Assembly (NCBI RefSeq): GCF_023156195.1
Contig: NZ_JAKUKA010000001.1
Span: forward strand, 620,001 to 684,000
From: Chitinophaga sedimenti
Lineage (GTDB): Bacteria; Bacteroidota; Bacteroidia; Chitinophagales; Chitinophagaceae
Direction of reading: 5' to 3'
Length of the DNA stretch: 64,000 nucleotides
Shown here: piece by piece, positions 10,555 through 22,000 of the stretch
How the letters are laid out: every line of letters starts with the position of its first letter
How positions within the stretch are numbered: position 1 is the first letter of the stretch
The notes under the pieces: generated by a model
What the model was told of the DNA's origin: nothing
Database searches by the model: none
What the model saw: the letters and a program-made list of their open reading frames with translations, nothing else
Position numbers and translations under genes: made by a program

Positions 10555-12160
10555 ATGCACCCGAAATTACAAGCGCTCGTAAGTAAACACGGAAGGAGCG
10601 GCTCCGTCGCCGGAGCTCGCCGCATTGTTTGCGGACATCAGTGAAGAATGGCATCGCAAGACCAAACTGGCTGATGAGGCACGGCACCTGAAAACCATGC
10701 AGGCGGTGGCCAAGGCGGGCAGCTGGGAGGTACAGCTGGCCGGCGATTACAAAACCAATACCAATTACTGGTCAGACGAGCTGAAGCGGATTATGGGCGT
10801 GGAAGATGCCGACGTGCCCCTTACATACGGCACTTACCTGGGTTTCATGCCGCCGGAAGACCAGGCACGCTACGAGGCGGTGGTGGTGCAGGCGCTCACT
10901 AATATTTCGCGGTTCGATATCGAGTTCAGGATAGTTAACCATAAAGGTGTACATAAAGTGATCCGCGATATCGGGGAGATAATTACCGACCCGGACACAG
11001 GCGTACCGGTAAAGGCCGTAGGCATCGCTTTTGACATTACCGATGTAAGGCATACCGAAACAGCCTTATCGGCAGCGAACAGCCAACTGCACCTGCTGAT
11101 GGAGAATATGGAAGAAGTATTCTTTTCGGTAGACAGGCTGCACCCAAAAATACTGCTCATGTCGCCCGGCAGCAAAAGATTGTATGGGTACGATACCGAA
11201 GCGTTCCTGCTGGATGTTAACCTCTGGATGAACCTTATTTTGGAAGAAGACCGCGCCCGGGTGTATGCCAGTGAGGTGCAGCTGGCGAAGGGTGAGCACG
11301 TGACCAACGAATACCGCATCCGCCATGCCAATGGTACTATCCGCTGGGTGGAAGCGCGCATTACCCCAACGCTTGACGCGCAGGGACGACTGGTCCGTAT
11401 CGACGGCCTCACGTCGGACATCACCCAAAGAAAAGAGGCGGAGCTCGCACTGATCGTTACCAATGAACAACTGAGCAAAAGCAACGATGAACTCGATCGT
11501 TTTGTATACAGCGTATCCCATGACCTGCGCGCACCCCTGGCTTCCATATCGGGGCTGATCGGCTACCTGGCCTCCGAACATACCGATCCCGAACTACTTG
11601 GTGACCTGCAACTCATGAAAAACAGTATCGACAAGCTCGATGTGTTTATTCTCGATATCCTCGACTACTCCCGCAATGCGCGCCTGGAGCTGCAACCCGG
11701 GGAAATAGATTTCGCGGAACTGCTGGAGGAAGTGAAGAACAACCTCAAGTTCATCAGCAGCGATAAGGGGGCGGTAGACATTCGTATCAACGTAAAACTG
11801 ACGGAGCCCTTTGTGTCGGACAAACGCCGCATTTACGTGGTGCTCAGCAATCTCTTATCCAATGCTATCCGCTATTACAATCCGCAGGCAGCACAGCCGT
11901 TCGCGGAAATGTCCGTATTCCCGGTAATTGGCGGTGTAATGCTCACGGTCGAAGATAATGGCATTGGTATTGATCCTATATACCAGGAGAAAGTATTCCA
12001 CATGTTTTACCGGGTATCTGATAAGTCTGCCGGTTCGGGTATGGGTCTCTATCTCGTACAGGAGACCATCCACAAGCTGAAGGGCACTATTCAACTAACA
12101 TCCACGCCTGGCGAAGGTTCCAGGTTCGATATATTTTTACCCGATCTCAGCACGCCTTAA
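10555..12160 (+). CDS. PAS-domain sensor histidine kinase
   Basis: About 535 residues, without a membrane helix, so a soluble sensor. Two PAS domains with PAC motifs (first ending VKAVGIAFDITDVRHTE, second ending IDGLTSDITQRKEAE) are followed by a HisKA domain with the phospho-accepting histidine in SVSHDLRAPL. HATPase_c boxes follow: NLLSNAIRYYN, EDNGIGIDP and GSGMGLYLV. The first 12 or so residues (MHPKLQALVSKHG) are in a different frame from the remainder; the shift lies at 10591-10596. The start is therefore less sure, and ATG 10625 is the fallback. It is paired with the receiver-only protein 11 bases downstream. Confidence 0.88.
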
Positions 12161-12170
12161 ATTGTTGCTA

Positions 12171-12576
12171 ATGGAAACGTTCGAATTCAATAAAGTGCTG
12201 GTGGTAGACGATGCGGATATTGACCGCATCCTGGCGCAGCGCATCCTCAGGAAAAACGCATTCGCGGAAGACGTAGTAACAGTAGACTCGGCCACCACAG
12301 CCCTCGGTTACCTGCATGATAACAGCCGTGACCTCGAGAAGCTACCGGACCTTATTTTCTGGACATCAACATGCCGCGCATGAATGGCTTCGAGTTCTGG
12401 ACGAGTACGACAAGCTGCCGGAAAACGTGAAGCGGAAGTGCATTATCGTCATGCTGTCGTCGTCGCTGCACCCTGAGGACCGGGAGCGGGCGCTGAACAG
12501 TCCGTACGTATGCCAGTTTCTGAATAAACCGTTAACGCCGGAGAAGTTGGATGAGGTGAGGAATGAGTTTAAATAA
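12171..12576 (+). CDS. Single-domain response regulator (Rcp1-like receiver; two frame breaks)
   Basis: A receiver of about 135 residues with no output domain. VLVVDDADIDR holds the acidic pair, the phospho-acceptor aspartate lies in LIFLDINMPRMNGFEF, and the conserved lysine in FLNKPL. The frame breaks twice, at the four-T run 12355-12358 and at TT 12395-12396. One T added at each restores the canonical receiver core exactly. The gene starts 11 bases after the kinase stop and is probably cotranscribed with it. Receiver-only proteins beside PAS kinases commonly act by protein contact or in a phosphorelay; which applies here cannot be told. Confidence 0.88.
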
Positions 12577-12620
12577 TCGGGAAAAAAGTGCTATGTTTCC
12601 TCTCTAAACCAGAAAGGACT

Positions 12621-13188
12621 ATGATCTCCCGGATTATTATATTAATGCTGCTCACGGTGCCCGCCATGGCCCAGAACACCGCTAACCGCCTGAACTTCAA
12701 AAGTGGCCAGTCGCAGATGATCGCCGTCTACAACGGTACCGTATTCGTTAACGGCCAGCGCGCTTACCAGTTCCCGGCCGATAACATCGTATACAAAAGC
12801 AAACGCAATAAACTGGTGGAAGATAAGAAGGAAGTGTTCCTGTTCGTGGAAACCACCGGCGAAGCAGGTAAAAAGAACCGGCTGCAGGTGTTCAATATCG
12901 TGTTCTCCCGCGCCGACTCGGTGACCAACGTAATCGCTTCTGATATCAAGGATATTGACAATGACGGGTACGGAGTTCGGTGGCAGCGAACTGGCTACTC
13001 CGCATCCTTCACCGGATTCGCTGTACTACCTGCCCTCCACCTATTACGAGGTGAAAAAAGGCCATATCGCCTTCGATGCCGAGTACACCCAGCTGATCGA
13101 CAATAAAGTAAACGGTCAGTACCTGGTGGGGCCGCTCGACGCCAATGGTAAATGCTGTGTGGCAATACCTAAAAAGAAGAAGAAATAA
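12621..13188 (+). CDS. Secreted protein of unknown function (frame broken)
   Basis: About 190 residues starting MISRIIILMLLTVPAMAQ, a clean signal peptide. The mature part is polar. One segment, DIKDIDNDGY followed by TEF, looks like an FG-GAP/EF-hand-like DxDxDG loop. The C-terminus is basic (five lysines). The frame shifts near 12968-12973; two bases restored there (for example a lost AC) rejoin it. It converges with the DUF6122 gene, with a 20-base 3' overlap. I do not recognise the family. Confidence 0.65.
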
Positions 13189-13486
13189 AGAGGCAGTCGA
13201 TTCCGTCTGTCACCATATGTAATAAAAGGCCGATGCCCGCCAGGCGGGTATTCGGCCCTATTAATAAAAGGGCGTACCCGGCAATGGCCACGTAACTATG
13301 CAGCGGATGAAACCCGATGCTGCAACGGCAGGGATCAAATACCGGGTTGGCCAGCAGGTGGTCGAGGTCTACCAGCATGGTCAGCAGCAGGATAATATAG
13401 GCACGGAGCCATCGCGGACGGTAAAACCCCCACGCAATAACCAGCGGAAAGCCGAAGTGCAGAAAGTAATGAATAAACTGTTGCAT
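13169..13486 (-). CDS. DUF6122 family small membrane protein
   Basis: A 105-residue integral membrane protein. Three or four hydrophobic helices are visible, and the loop after the second helix carries conserved-looking D/H motifs (LVDLDHLLANP and FHPLHSYVA), ending near HMVTDGIDCLF. This pattern of histidine- and aspartate-rich membrane helices resembles small metal-dependent membrane hydrolases of the YdjM type, but activity is unproven. The frame is intact and the length normal. It stands alone on this strand. Confidence 0.75.
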   Translation of the reverse strand: MQQFIHYFLHFGFPLVIAWGFYRPRWLRAYIILLLTMLVDLDHLLANPVFDPCRCSIGFHPLHSYVAIAGYALLLIGPNTRLAGIGLLLHMVTDGIDCLFISSSF

Positions 13487-13642
13487 GCCTTTAGGACGGC
13501 CGCAAAGATAGTTTTAAATCCCAATACCCAACCATCCTAAACCGTTCGATCGTCTATATAGCTACGCTCGCTCTACATTCTCTTAACCTTATGATAATGA
13601 GTGCAATACACTTAAAGCGTCTTAAATACCCCTCCTTTTTCG

Positions 13643-13650
13643 TAAATTTG
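13643..13650 (+). promoter_or_regulatory. -7 box five bases before the phosphatase ATG
   Basis: TAAATTTG matches TAnnTTTG and ends five bases before ATG 13656, the same geometry as at 10542 and 48394. A -33 element is not obvious. Confidence 0.4.
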
Positions 13651-13655
13651 CGGTA

Positions 13656-14284
13656 ATGGAAAAGGAGCTATACATTATCAGACACGGAGAAACAGATTTT
13701 AACAGGCAGGGTATCGTACAGGGCCGTGGTGTTAACTCAGACCTCAACGCGATGGGCGTGGCCCAGGCGGAGGCTTTCTATGAACACTACAAACACATTC
13801 CTTTCGATAAGGTCTATACTTCTTCCCTTAAACGCACACACCAGACGGTAAAGAAATTCTGGACAACAAACTGCCCTGGCAGCAGCTCGACGGGCTCGAT
13901 GAGTTGTCTTTCGGGGTATGGGAAGGCGCCTCCAACAAAGGCGAGTGGCAAAGTGCTTATGCAGATGTAAATGCGTGCTGGCTGGCCGGCGACTGCGACC
14001 GTGCTTTCGAGAACGGGGAAAGTCCCAACCAGGCGGCGGCCCGCTTAAAAGCAGCAATGGATACCATCGTATCCGCCCCTGATGAAAAAACGGTGCTCGT
14101 GTGTATGCACGGCCGCGCCATGCTCATCCTGCTGTGCCTGTTGTACGACACGCCGATCAGCAATATGACCAACTATGCCCATCAGAACACCGGGCTTTAT
14201 CATGTGAAATACAGCGATGGTAAATTTGAAGTGCTCACCGTGAACTGCGGTGCGCACCTCGAAGCACTGTTGTTGGAAAAGTAA
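13656..14284 (+). CDS. Histidine phosphatase family protein (phosphoglycerate mutase-like; frame broken)
   Basis: About 210 residues. The catalytic RHGET motif is at residues 8-12 (YIIRHGETDFN) and the acid/base region is LSFGVWEG. The second catalytic histidine lies in VLVCMHGRAM. These define the histidine phosphatase superfamily (dPGM/CobC/SixA type). The substrate could be a phosphosugar, phosphoamino acid or phosphohistidine and cannot be read from sequence. The frame breaks at TT 13857-13858; one T restores KKFLDNKLPWQQLDGLDE. It is monocistronic, with its own -7 box and a strong terminator after the stop. Confidence 0.87.
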
Positions 14285-14291
14285 TACGGAG

Positions 14292-14314
14292 CGGGGCTGC
14301 TCAGCCCCGTTTTT
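14292..14314 (+). terminator. Rho-independent terminator after the histidine phosphatase
   Basis: CGGGGCT (14292-14298) pairs with AGCCCCG (14303-14309) around a four-base loop, followed by five T, eight bases after the stop codon. Confidence 0.88.
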
Positions 14315-14476
14315 CCTATCTTGAGATAGATGGACAATTTTCCCGGGATGATGATGTACCAGTGCCGGCTCACGCGGCCCGGGTACAGCCATTCATAAAA
14401 ATTAAACATATTATCATTTCCTGCTGATGGATTCCTTTGTATTTTGGGCGCTTTATCGAACGAAAGACTAGTAAGC

Positions 14477-16530
14477 ATGATCAGATTGAAAGGTACGGCA
14501 CTATGGCTCCCCGGTGCTGGCATTACCCGCCCGGGCGCAGGAAAAACAGCACACGCCGCAGGTAAACGTATTCCTGGGTTCCTCCGGCGACCATGGGCAA
14601 CTCTCGCCCGCTGCGGCTTATCCCTTCAGCATGATGAGCATCGTGCCGCAAACTTATCCCGCCATCCATACCGGTTACGAATACACGGCCAAGCAGTTCC
14701 GGGATTTGCCCATACGGTTTTTGAAGGGGTGGGTTGCCGTGGCAGCGGGGCCAATATCCTCGTAAAGCCTTTCCTGGGAACTAAAGATACCAGCAAGCTG
14801 GTGAAGGCAGCCCAATACGGCGCGCCTGGCGTGTACAGCGTAGCGTTTACCAATGGCATCAGTGCGGAGTTTACGGTATTGGAAAAATCCGGCCTGCATC
14901 ATTACCGTTTCCCGGCCGGGCCCAAAGGCTTTACCATCGACTTTTCCCATACGCTGGCGAACGACTTTGTAGCCGAGCAGCATACTCCGCGCGCCAATGG
15001 TGTAAATGGCTGGGTAGAAGCGAAAACTACCTGTAACGCCGGTAAGTACAAACTGTACTACAGCCTGGAATTCAGTGTGCCCGTTACGTTTAGCAACAAT
15101 GGCGAACATATGGTTACCGCCGTTTCGGCCAATGGGGCCAACGATGTTAGCATCCGTGTGGCACTCTCGTCCGTAAGTGAAGCGGCCGCACAACAGGCAC
15201 TCACCACACAGCCGTTTAACAGCCTGCGCCAGCGCGCCAACGACAGCTGGGAGCAAATGCTCTCCCGCATACAGGTGCAGGGCGATAAGGAACGCGAAGC
15301 GCTGTTTTATTCCCTGCTGTACCGCACCTTGCAATCGCCTTATGATATCTCCGAACCGGACGGGCAATACCGCGCTACCGACGGCAGCCTGCAGAAGGCC
15401 ACCGGCAAACGTTACAACGGCTGGGCTATATGGGACAACTACCGCACGCAACTGCCGCTGTTGTCGCTGATGTACCCCGATAAGTACGGCGACATTACCG
15501 CCTCCATTGCGGAAATGTACCTGCGTGGTAAAAGGATTACGCTACGCAAACGGAGCCTTCGAATACCGTGCGCACCGAACATGCTATGGTCGTATTGCTC
15601 GATGCGATGCGTAAAGGGTATAAGGTAGATGTGGCCGCCATTCGTGCACAGCTGATCAAAGAAGCCGACGGCCTCGATTTCGGTACGCCGGACAAAGCCC
15701 TCGAAGCCAGCTACGATACCTGGGCGCTGGCGGAGATACTCGACATCGCCGGCGATAAAGACCTTGCGGTAAAGTACATGAACAAAGCACTGAACTACAA
15801 AAATATCTGGAACAAAGACTTCCGCGATATCACTAAACATGATGTGGACCGTATGCAGGCCCGTGGCCTGTACCAGGGCACCATCTGGCAGTACCGCTGG
15901 TTTGTTCCGTTCGATGTAAAAGGCCTGATCGCGTTGACCGGTGGTGAAGAGCAGTTTATCCAACAGCTCGATCATTTCTTCGACAAAGACCTTTATAATC
16001 ACGCCAACGAGCCCGACCTGCAGGCCCCGCTGATGTACAATGCCACCAGCCAGCCCTGGAAGTCGCAGCGGCTGATGCACGCGTATGCAGTGGACACGGT
16101 GATACAGTATTACTTCAACGATAACAGCCGCGGCATCGATCCGTTCGTGGACCGTATCTATAAAAACATTCCGCAGAGTTACATCCGCACGATGGATGAT
16201 GATGCTGGCGCCATGTCTGCATGGTTTGTATTTACCGCCTGCGGTATTCATCCCGCAGCGGTGGGCATGCCGGTGTATTACCTGAACGTACCGTTGTTCC
16301 CGTCCGTTAAACTGAGCTGGCCGGGCAAGCAACCGTTGCAGATCACCACGCAAAACTTCAGCGATAAAAATGTATATATCGCAAAGGTGGAGTTGAATGG
16401 TAAAGTACTAAAGAGGAATTACCTCACACATGAAGAGATCATGAAAGGAGGGAAGCTCGTGATTACCGCATCCGCGGTGCCTGTGAAGGAACAGGCGACG
16501 GAAAGATGGGTGAGTGAAGTGAAACCTTAA
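14477..16530 (+). CDS. GH92 family glycoside hydrolase (alpha-mannosidase-like; three frame breaks)
   Basis: An exported enzyme of about 685 residues. The signal peptide ends ALPARAQ. The N-terminal beta-sandwich includes VNVFLGSSGDHGQL and a GFAHTVFEGVGC segment typical of GH92. The helical catalytic domain carries MDDDAGAMSAWFVF, matching the family's GNDDxGxMSAWYV catalytic region. GH92 enzymes are calcium-dependent exo-alpha-mannosidases acting on N-glycans or mannans. The frame is lost at the C run 14509-14512, regained at GGG 14701-14703, and shifts again at the four-A run 15530-15533. All three are repaired by run-length correction. No SusC/SusD lies beside it, so it may work alone. 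Confidence 0.86.
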
Positions 16531-16532
16531 CG

Positions 16533-16565
16533 AAAAAGGCGGCCTGTGAGATGGCCGCCTTTTTT
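16533..16565. terminator. Bidirectional terminator between GH92 and HAD genes
   Basis: Five A, GGCGGCC (16538-16544), an eight-base loop, GGCCGCC (16553-16559) and six T. It serves both converging genes. Confidence 0.88.
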
Positions 16566-17186
16566 ATTCCAATAAATTACCGATCCCACTAAAATCCGCC
16601 ACACTCACCGCCCCATCCGGCACTTCCACCACCTGCGTTCTGTCATACAACACCGCGCGCATCCCCAACTCCAGTGCCGCTTTTATTTCGGACCCGGGGT
16701 CATCACCAATCACCATCACCGCAGCAGGAGGGTAGCTGTATTTCTCGGACAGATAAGCGAACGAGGTTTTCTTGGTGGCGTTTGATAAAGTGGCATCTAC
16801 GATCACGATCTCGCGGAAGTCGCCTGCAATACCCAGCTTTGATATTTTACTTTGCTGCATGCCGGTGAAGCCGGCGGTCACAAGGAATTTATCTACCGGT
16901 AAATCGCGCACATGTGCATAGTCGGGAAAGTAGGAGAGTGGATCGGTATACCGTAACGTTTGCAGTAACTGAACGGCCTGCGCTGTTACCGCCGCGGAGA
17001 TGCCGCAAAGTTGCGCCACCACTGCAAATGGCTTGCGTACCATCCAGTGCTGTATCTCATGCATGGGCGCTTCGTGTTCGCCACTTTTTCAATGAGGTCG
17101 AATACCGGTGCAAACAATTGCGGGCCAATGGCGGCGGTATCAAATATGGTATTGTCTAAATCCAGTATAATCGCTTTGGCTGTCAT
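16564..17186 (-). CDS. HAD family hydrolase (frame broken)
   Basis: About 208 residues. Motif I is ILDLDNTIFDT at residues 7-17, with the nucleophile aspartate and the acid/base aspartate two residues on. Motif II is near FLVTAGF, and motif III/IV is VMVIGDDPGSEIKAA. The helical cap lies between. HAD phosphatases of this size dephosphorylate small phospho-metabolites. The frame breaks opposite base 17073; one added base joins VANT to EAPMHEIQHWM. It is transcribed towards the GH92 gene and shares its terminator. The substrate is unknown. Confidence 0.87.
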
Positions 17187-17249
17187 ACCCGGTATTTTTC
17201 ACAAAGAAAAGTTAATATTCCCTTAATACGAAAGGCTGATTTTTGCCCT

Positions 17250-17257
17250 TATGTTTG
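17250..17257 (+). promoter_or_regulatory. -7 box of the second sigma factor
   Basis: TATGTTTG fits TAnnTTTG, 21 bases before ATG 17279. No clear -33 element is present. Confidence 0.35.
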
Positions 17258-17278
17258 CATAGGGAAAATGTGGACACT

Positions 17279-17855
17279 ATGCGATCACCCGTACCGGAAC
17301 AGTCAGATGTAAACTTGTTGAATGCATGCAGAGAAGGCAACACGAAAGCCTTTGATGTGTTGTTTGACCGTTATTCCGGCAAGTTGTACCACTACGCCTT
17401 TAAGTATATCAAAAACGAAGCCCTTGCAGAGGAAGCCATGATGGACCTCATGTTCTGGCTATGGGATAAACGCCATTCGGTGCCCGTTGATGTGGAACTC
17501 GCGCCGTATTTGTTCCCGCGCCATGAAGCACGCTGTTATCAAAGTATTAACACGTAAGCAGCAAAATATAGTTCCTCTTGATTTTGCGAACGATCCTTAC
17601 ACAGAGGATGCCGATAGTCGCATTCGCCACAATGAATTACACGAGGTTTATCACGAGAAATTAAATGCATTGAGTCAGCAACGACAAAAGGTATTTAAGC
17701 TCAGTAGGCACGATAATCTGTCGCATGCCGAAATAGCCAGGGAGCTGGATTTGTCGCTGTTTACGGTGAAGAATCATATCAAGGCGTCGCTGTCTTATTT
17801 TCGCGATGAGCTGAAGGATATTACCACGCTTTTATGCCTGTTTTTCTTTCTCTGA
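17279..17855 (+). CDS. FecI-like ECF RNA polymerase sigma factor (frame broken)
   Basis: About 192 residues. Region 2 covers GNTKAFDVLFDRYSGKLYHY to MDLMFWLWDKR; region 4 covers NLSHAEIARELDLSLFTVKN. The frame changes at CCC 17515-17517. Here removing one C gives the natural APYLFRAMKHAVIKVLTRKQQ, one of the few breaks that looks like an inserted base. ATG 17279 is preferred over the longer TTG-started frame. It is followed after 80 bases by FecR and then an STN-domain TonB receptor. It is the likely switch for the long lipoprotein/TonB run 19099-34410. Confidence 0.88.
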
Positions 17856-17935
17856 AAAATATTTTCATTTCGATTAGCCCTCTCTCTTTTTTTATGGCCT
17901 TTATATAATAGGTAGTCAATACTTACCTGTATAAC

Positions 17936-18925
17936 ATGGCAAATTCTGTTACCAAAGCATTATTGAAAAAGTATCTGGATAATCGATGCACGCCGGAAGA
18001 GTCGACGCTTGTAGCCGAATATCTGCAACAACCCGGCAGCGATGCGGTACTCAATGCTGTACTCGCCGAAAGGTTATCGGCGGATATGGAAGAGAGTATG
18101 CAGGCGGTAGATGACGCGGAGCAAAAGGCTTCCTGGTCTGCCGCGATGCGTGCCCGTATGGGTCGCACGATTGTACGACCAATGCGTGTGTGGCGTTACG
18201 CTGCCGTGGGCGCCGCTATATTAGCCGGTGTGGGTGCATTCACCCTATTGCGTTTAGGTAAACCTGCCACTACGCAAACGGTAGCCCTGCTGCATAAAGA
18301 TAATCCACAGGGACAGCGTGCCGTGATCCGCCTGAATGACGGGTCGGTGATTCACCTCGGCGCTGCCAGCCGCCTAGCGTATCCGGAGGCTTTTACCGGC
18401 GATAAGCGCGAGATCACACTGACAGGCGAAGCATTCTTCGAAGTGGCGGAGGATAGCAAACATCCGTTCGTCGTGCACACAGGTAACATTGCCACTACCG
18501 TTTTAGGAACGTCTTTCAAAATAAGCGCCTTCGGCGGTGAACCGTTATCGGTAGCCGTGGCCAGCGGTAAAGTTCGGGTAGATTATGAAACCGGCGCCGA
18601 TGTGCGCGAACTGGCCATACTCACGCCGGGTTTGCAGGTCACCTGGAACAGCGGTAAGGCTTTACTGGCCAATGTGCCGGTAGCCGATGTGGAGGGATGG
18701 CAGAAAGGCAGGCTGGTATTTAATAATCAGTCCCTGCAGGAAGTGGCGGCCGATCTCGAACGCTGGTATAATGTAAAGATCCGTTTCCAGTCGGCCGGTA
18801 AAGCGGAGGAGAAGATGACGGTGACATTGTTCGGCAGCGCTCCGCTGAAAACAACTTTAGAGACGCTGGCTGCGGGTAGCGGGTTTCAGTATGTTATCAA
18901 TGGCCGCGAAGTGTTGATTCAATAA
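17936..18925 (+). CDS. FecR family anti-sigma factor
   Basis: An intact 329-residue FecR. The cytoplasmic N-terminus starts LLKKYLDNRCTPEESTLVAEYL. A membrane helix spans about residues 84-103 (RYAAVGAAILAGVGAFTLLR). The periplasmic FecR domain (about 120-215) includes RLNDGSVIHLGAASRLAYPE and VLGTSFKISAFGGE. The C-terminal DUF4974-type domain ends FQYVINGREVLIQ. It sits between its sigma factor and the STN-domain receptor at 19099, the usual order for transmembrane signalling by an occupied TonB receptor. Confidence 0.93.
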   Translation: MANSVTKALLKKYLDNRCTPEESTLVAEYLQQPGSDAVLNAVLAERLSADMEESMQAVDDAEQKASWSAAMRARMGRTIVRPMRVWRYAAVGAAILAGVGAFTLLRLGKPATTQTVALLHKDNPQGQRAVIRLNDGSVIHLGAASRLAYPEAFTGDKREITLTGEAFFEVAEDSKHPFVVHTGNIATTVLGTSFKISAFGGEPLSVAVASGKVRVDYETGADVRELAILTPGLQVTWNSGKALLANVPVADVEGWQKGRLVFNNQSLQEVAADLERWYNVKIRFQSAGKAEEKMTVTLFGSAPLKTTLETLAAGSGFQYVINGREVLIQ

Positions 18926-18970
18926 CCTATAAATCGCCGTAATGAATTATCGCTACTATTAAAAACAAAA

Positions 18971-18994
18971 CGTTCCCGCTTGCAGGCAGGAACG
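18971..18994 (+). other. Inverted repeat in the leader of the STN-TonB receptor
   Basis: CGTTCC (18971-18976) and GGAACG (18989-18994) form a short stem with a 12-base loop and no T tail, so it is not a standard terminator. It lies 46 bases after FecR and 105 before the receptor ATG. It may mark an RNA processing or attenuation point that separates regulator and receptor expression. Confidence 0.3.
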
Positions 18995-19098
18995 CTCAGA
19001 ATGTATGCTGGCCGCTGAAAATTTTCTCAGGATCGACAGTGGCCCGCCAAGTTAACAGATTTCCGGCCGAGCCGGAATAACCATCAACAATCAAAAGT

Positions 19099-22000
19099 AT
19101 GGAAAAAGGATTAAAAAATGATCCTTTCGGATTTTTCGTGGAACCTGTGCCCGGGCGCTTTGGGGCTGTGCCAAAGCACGGCGGCGCCAACAAGCATTTA
19201 CACTTAATTTATTTCCTGATGAAATGCTCGTTTATCTTCCTGGTGGCCCAGCTTACGTTCGTAAGTATGCTGTTGGCCAGCCATGTAAAGAGCCAGGACT
19301 TATCGGCCCGTATCCCTTTACACCTGGAGAAATCCAGTGTAAGAGAAAGCCTGTTGCGCATTGAACAGCAGAGTGGTGTGCGTTTTGTACTTCCGGAAGC
19401 CCTGCTGGCCGCCGAAGGTAAAAAGGTAACCCTGCACGACGAAAGCATCATGGTGAAAGATGCCCTGAGCGATGTGTTCAACGGCACCCAGCTTGAGTAT
19501 CGTTTGCTCAATGGCCGTAGTGGTAAACCGCAAACCCGTACCCATCCGGTTCAGCGGTCGCATTATCGACGGTAAAACAAAAGAACCGCTGTTCGGTGTG
19601 TCTGTCCGTATTAAAGGCGGCAAAGGCGGCGCAGCCTCCGATGCCAATGGTAATTTTATCCTCGATATTCCCGAAGAAGGCGCCACGCTGATCTTCTCTT
19701 TAATGGGATATGAGCATAAGGAGATAAAAGTAACGAAAGCCACTTCCGGCATCACCATCCAATTGAGCGCGAGCAGCCGCCAGCTGGGAGAAGTAACGGT
19801 ACAGGCCCGCCGCAAAACGAATACGGAAATCACCGTACTACAGGAGCGTAAAGCATCTGCTATTGTACAGGATGCCATCTCCGCACAACAGATCGAAAGA
19901 ACCGCCTCTATCACCACTACACAGGCGTTGCAGCGTGTAAGCGGGGTAACGGTAACCGACGAAAAGTATGTAGCCATCCGCGGTCTGGGCGACCGTTCGG
20001 TAATCGGCCAGCTGAACGGTGTACGTCTCGCTTCTTCCGATCCCGACCGCAGCGCCATTCCTTTGGACCTGGTACCTGCATCCCTCCTCGATAACATCAC
20101 CATCTTTAAAACCGTTACACCCGATAAACCTGCAGATGCCGCGGCCGGTATCGTAGAACTGAAAACAAAATCAGTTCCCGATAAAGCCACATTTGAGATT
20201 ATCGCGCAAACCGGTTTCAACTCTAACATCGGTATGGGAGGAAAGGTGAACAGTTTTTATAACAGCGACCTCGGTTTCTTTGGTGATAAGGTGAAAGATA
20301 AAAACCTCACCAGCGAGTTCCTGGCTCTCTCTAAACAATACCCTGGCGGCCTTATTCAGATCCAGCAGATGATCAACAACAGCAATGGTGATCCGGCCAT
20401 GCGCCAGGAAGCGCAGCGCATCAATAATATCATGCACTCTTTTGATCCGGTAATGAGTACCAGCTACAAACGTGCTCCGCTAAACCAGCTGTATTCCATG
20501 ACTTTCGGCAACAGCTATAAAGTATGGAAAGACAAAATGCTGGGTGTGATCCTCGGCGCCAACTACTACAACCGCACCACGGACGTTTATGGTGGCGACC
20601 TTACCCAATACAGCGTGTACCAGGGTGTCATCACCGGTAACCCGCAGGTGTATAGTCCGCGATTTATCCCTAACTATATTACGCCGAACAACCTCTATAT
20701 GGGTAAACACCAGACCTATAAAGAAAACACAGGCAGCCAAACGCTGAACTATGGCACGCTTGCCGGCCTTACGTTCCGCTTTAACCCACGCCACGAGATC
20801 AGCGTGCAGTACCTGGGTAGCTGGGGCAGTGAAGCGCAGGCGGTGAACATGTACGGAGCCTACCAGTACACCGGTCTGCCCGGCCCCGTTTACAACACCA
20901 TTTACTCCCTGAAACAAACGCGCCGTAACCTGAATACGTTTAACCTGCAGGGTGAGCATAAGTTCACTGCCGGCGACTATTCTCCGCGACTGAGCTACAA
21001 CGTGGCATCTTCCACGTCTAAGCAAAACGACCCGGACTTCCGCTTTATCACCATGACGGACTATCGTCCGCGCGGTGGCGGGCATTATTTCCGTCCGAGT
21101 GTTACCGCGGGTAATGGTACCGGCGACTCCGTGTACACCAATCACCTGTATGCGCTGAACTCCGGTTACGTAAACGGTTACGGTACTTACGGCATCATCC
21201 AGGCAGAGCCGAACGGTCGCCGTTGGCGCCAGCTGGACGAAACTAACTATAACTACAAGGCGGATATCGCATTCCCTTTCCGTTTGTTGGGACAGAAACA
21301 GGAGTTTAAAACAGGGGTGAACTACCTGAACCGCGACCGTACTTTCCGCGAGAACTTCTTCTTCCTGCCAGGTTCTAACTATGCTACCAACAAATCACTC
21401 ACCCTGTACGAAGTGAATGGTAACGTAGACAGGCTTGTAAGCCCCGAAATCGTGGGTATCCGTATGGCCAATGGCAGCACCGGCGAAGGCGCTGATGCAA
21501 TCGGCGGTTTCCTGTACAACAGCCAGAAGTCACCGAATAACTATAACGGCTTCTTCGAAACCAATGCCTTTTATGGCATGCTCGACCTCCATGTGCTGGA
21601 GAACGTGCGCCTGGCCGGTGGTGTGCGTTTCGAGAAAACGAATATCCAGTCTGCGGTAGATACTTCCAACATCTTCCTGGACCCCGCTTTGACCGCGAAA
21701 GATGCGAACGGCAACACTATTCCGGTAGTGCTCATCAACCCTAATACGGTATACAAAACAGGATACAAGCCTTACTACGCGTTGAACTTCACGTATACGT
21801 ACCGTAAGGATATGAACTTCCGTCTGGCTTACAACACCACCCTGGCGCGTCCGGAATTGCGTGAATTAACCAATGTTTTCGAGTTCGACGCCTTCCAGAT
21901 GGGCCTTGTAGTAGGTAACCCGAACCTGGTGAACCAGCATACGGAGAATGCTGATTTTCGCTGGGAATGGTTTCCGAACCCCGGTGAAGTAATTTCTGCT

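Noticed and set aside
15439..16353. 304-codon minus-strand open frame inside the GH92 gene
   Set aside because: It is a shadow of the GH92 catalytic domain, with no recognisable motif or promoter.
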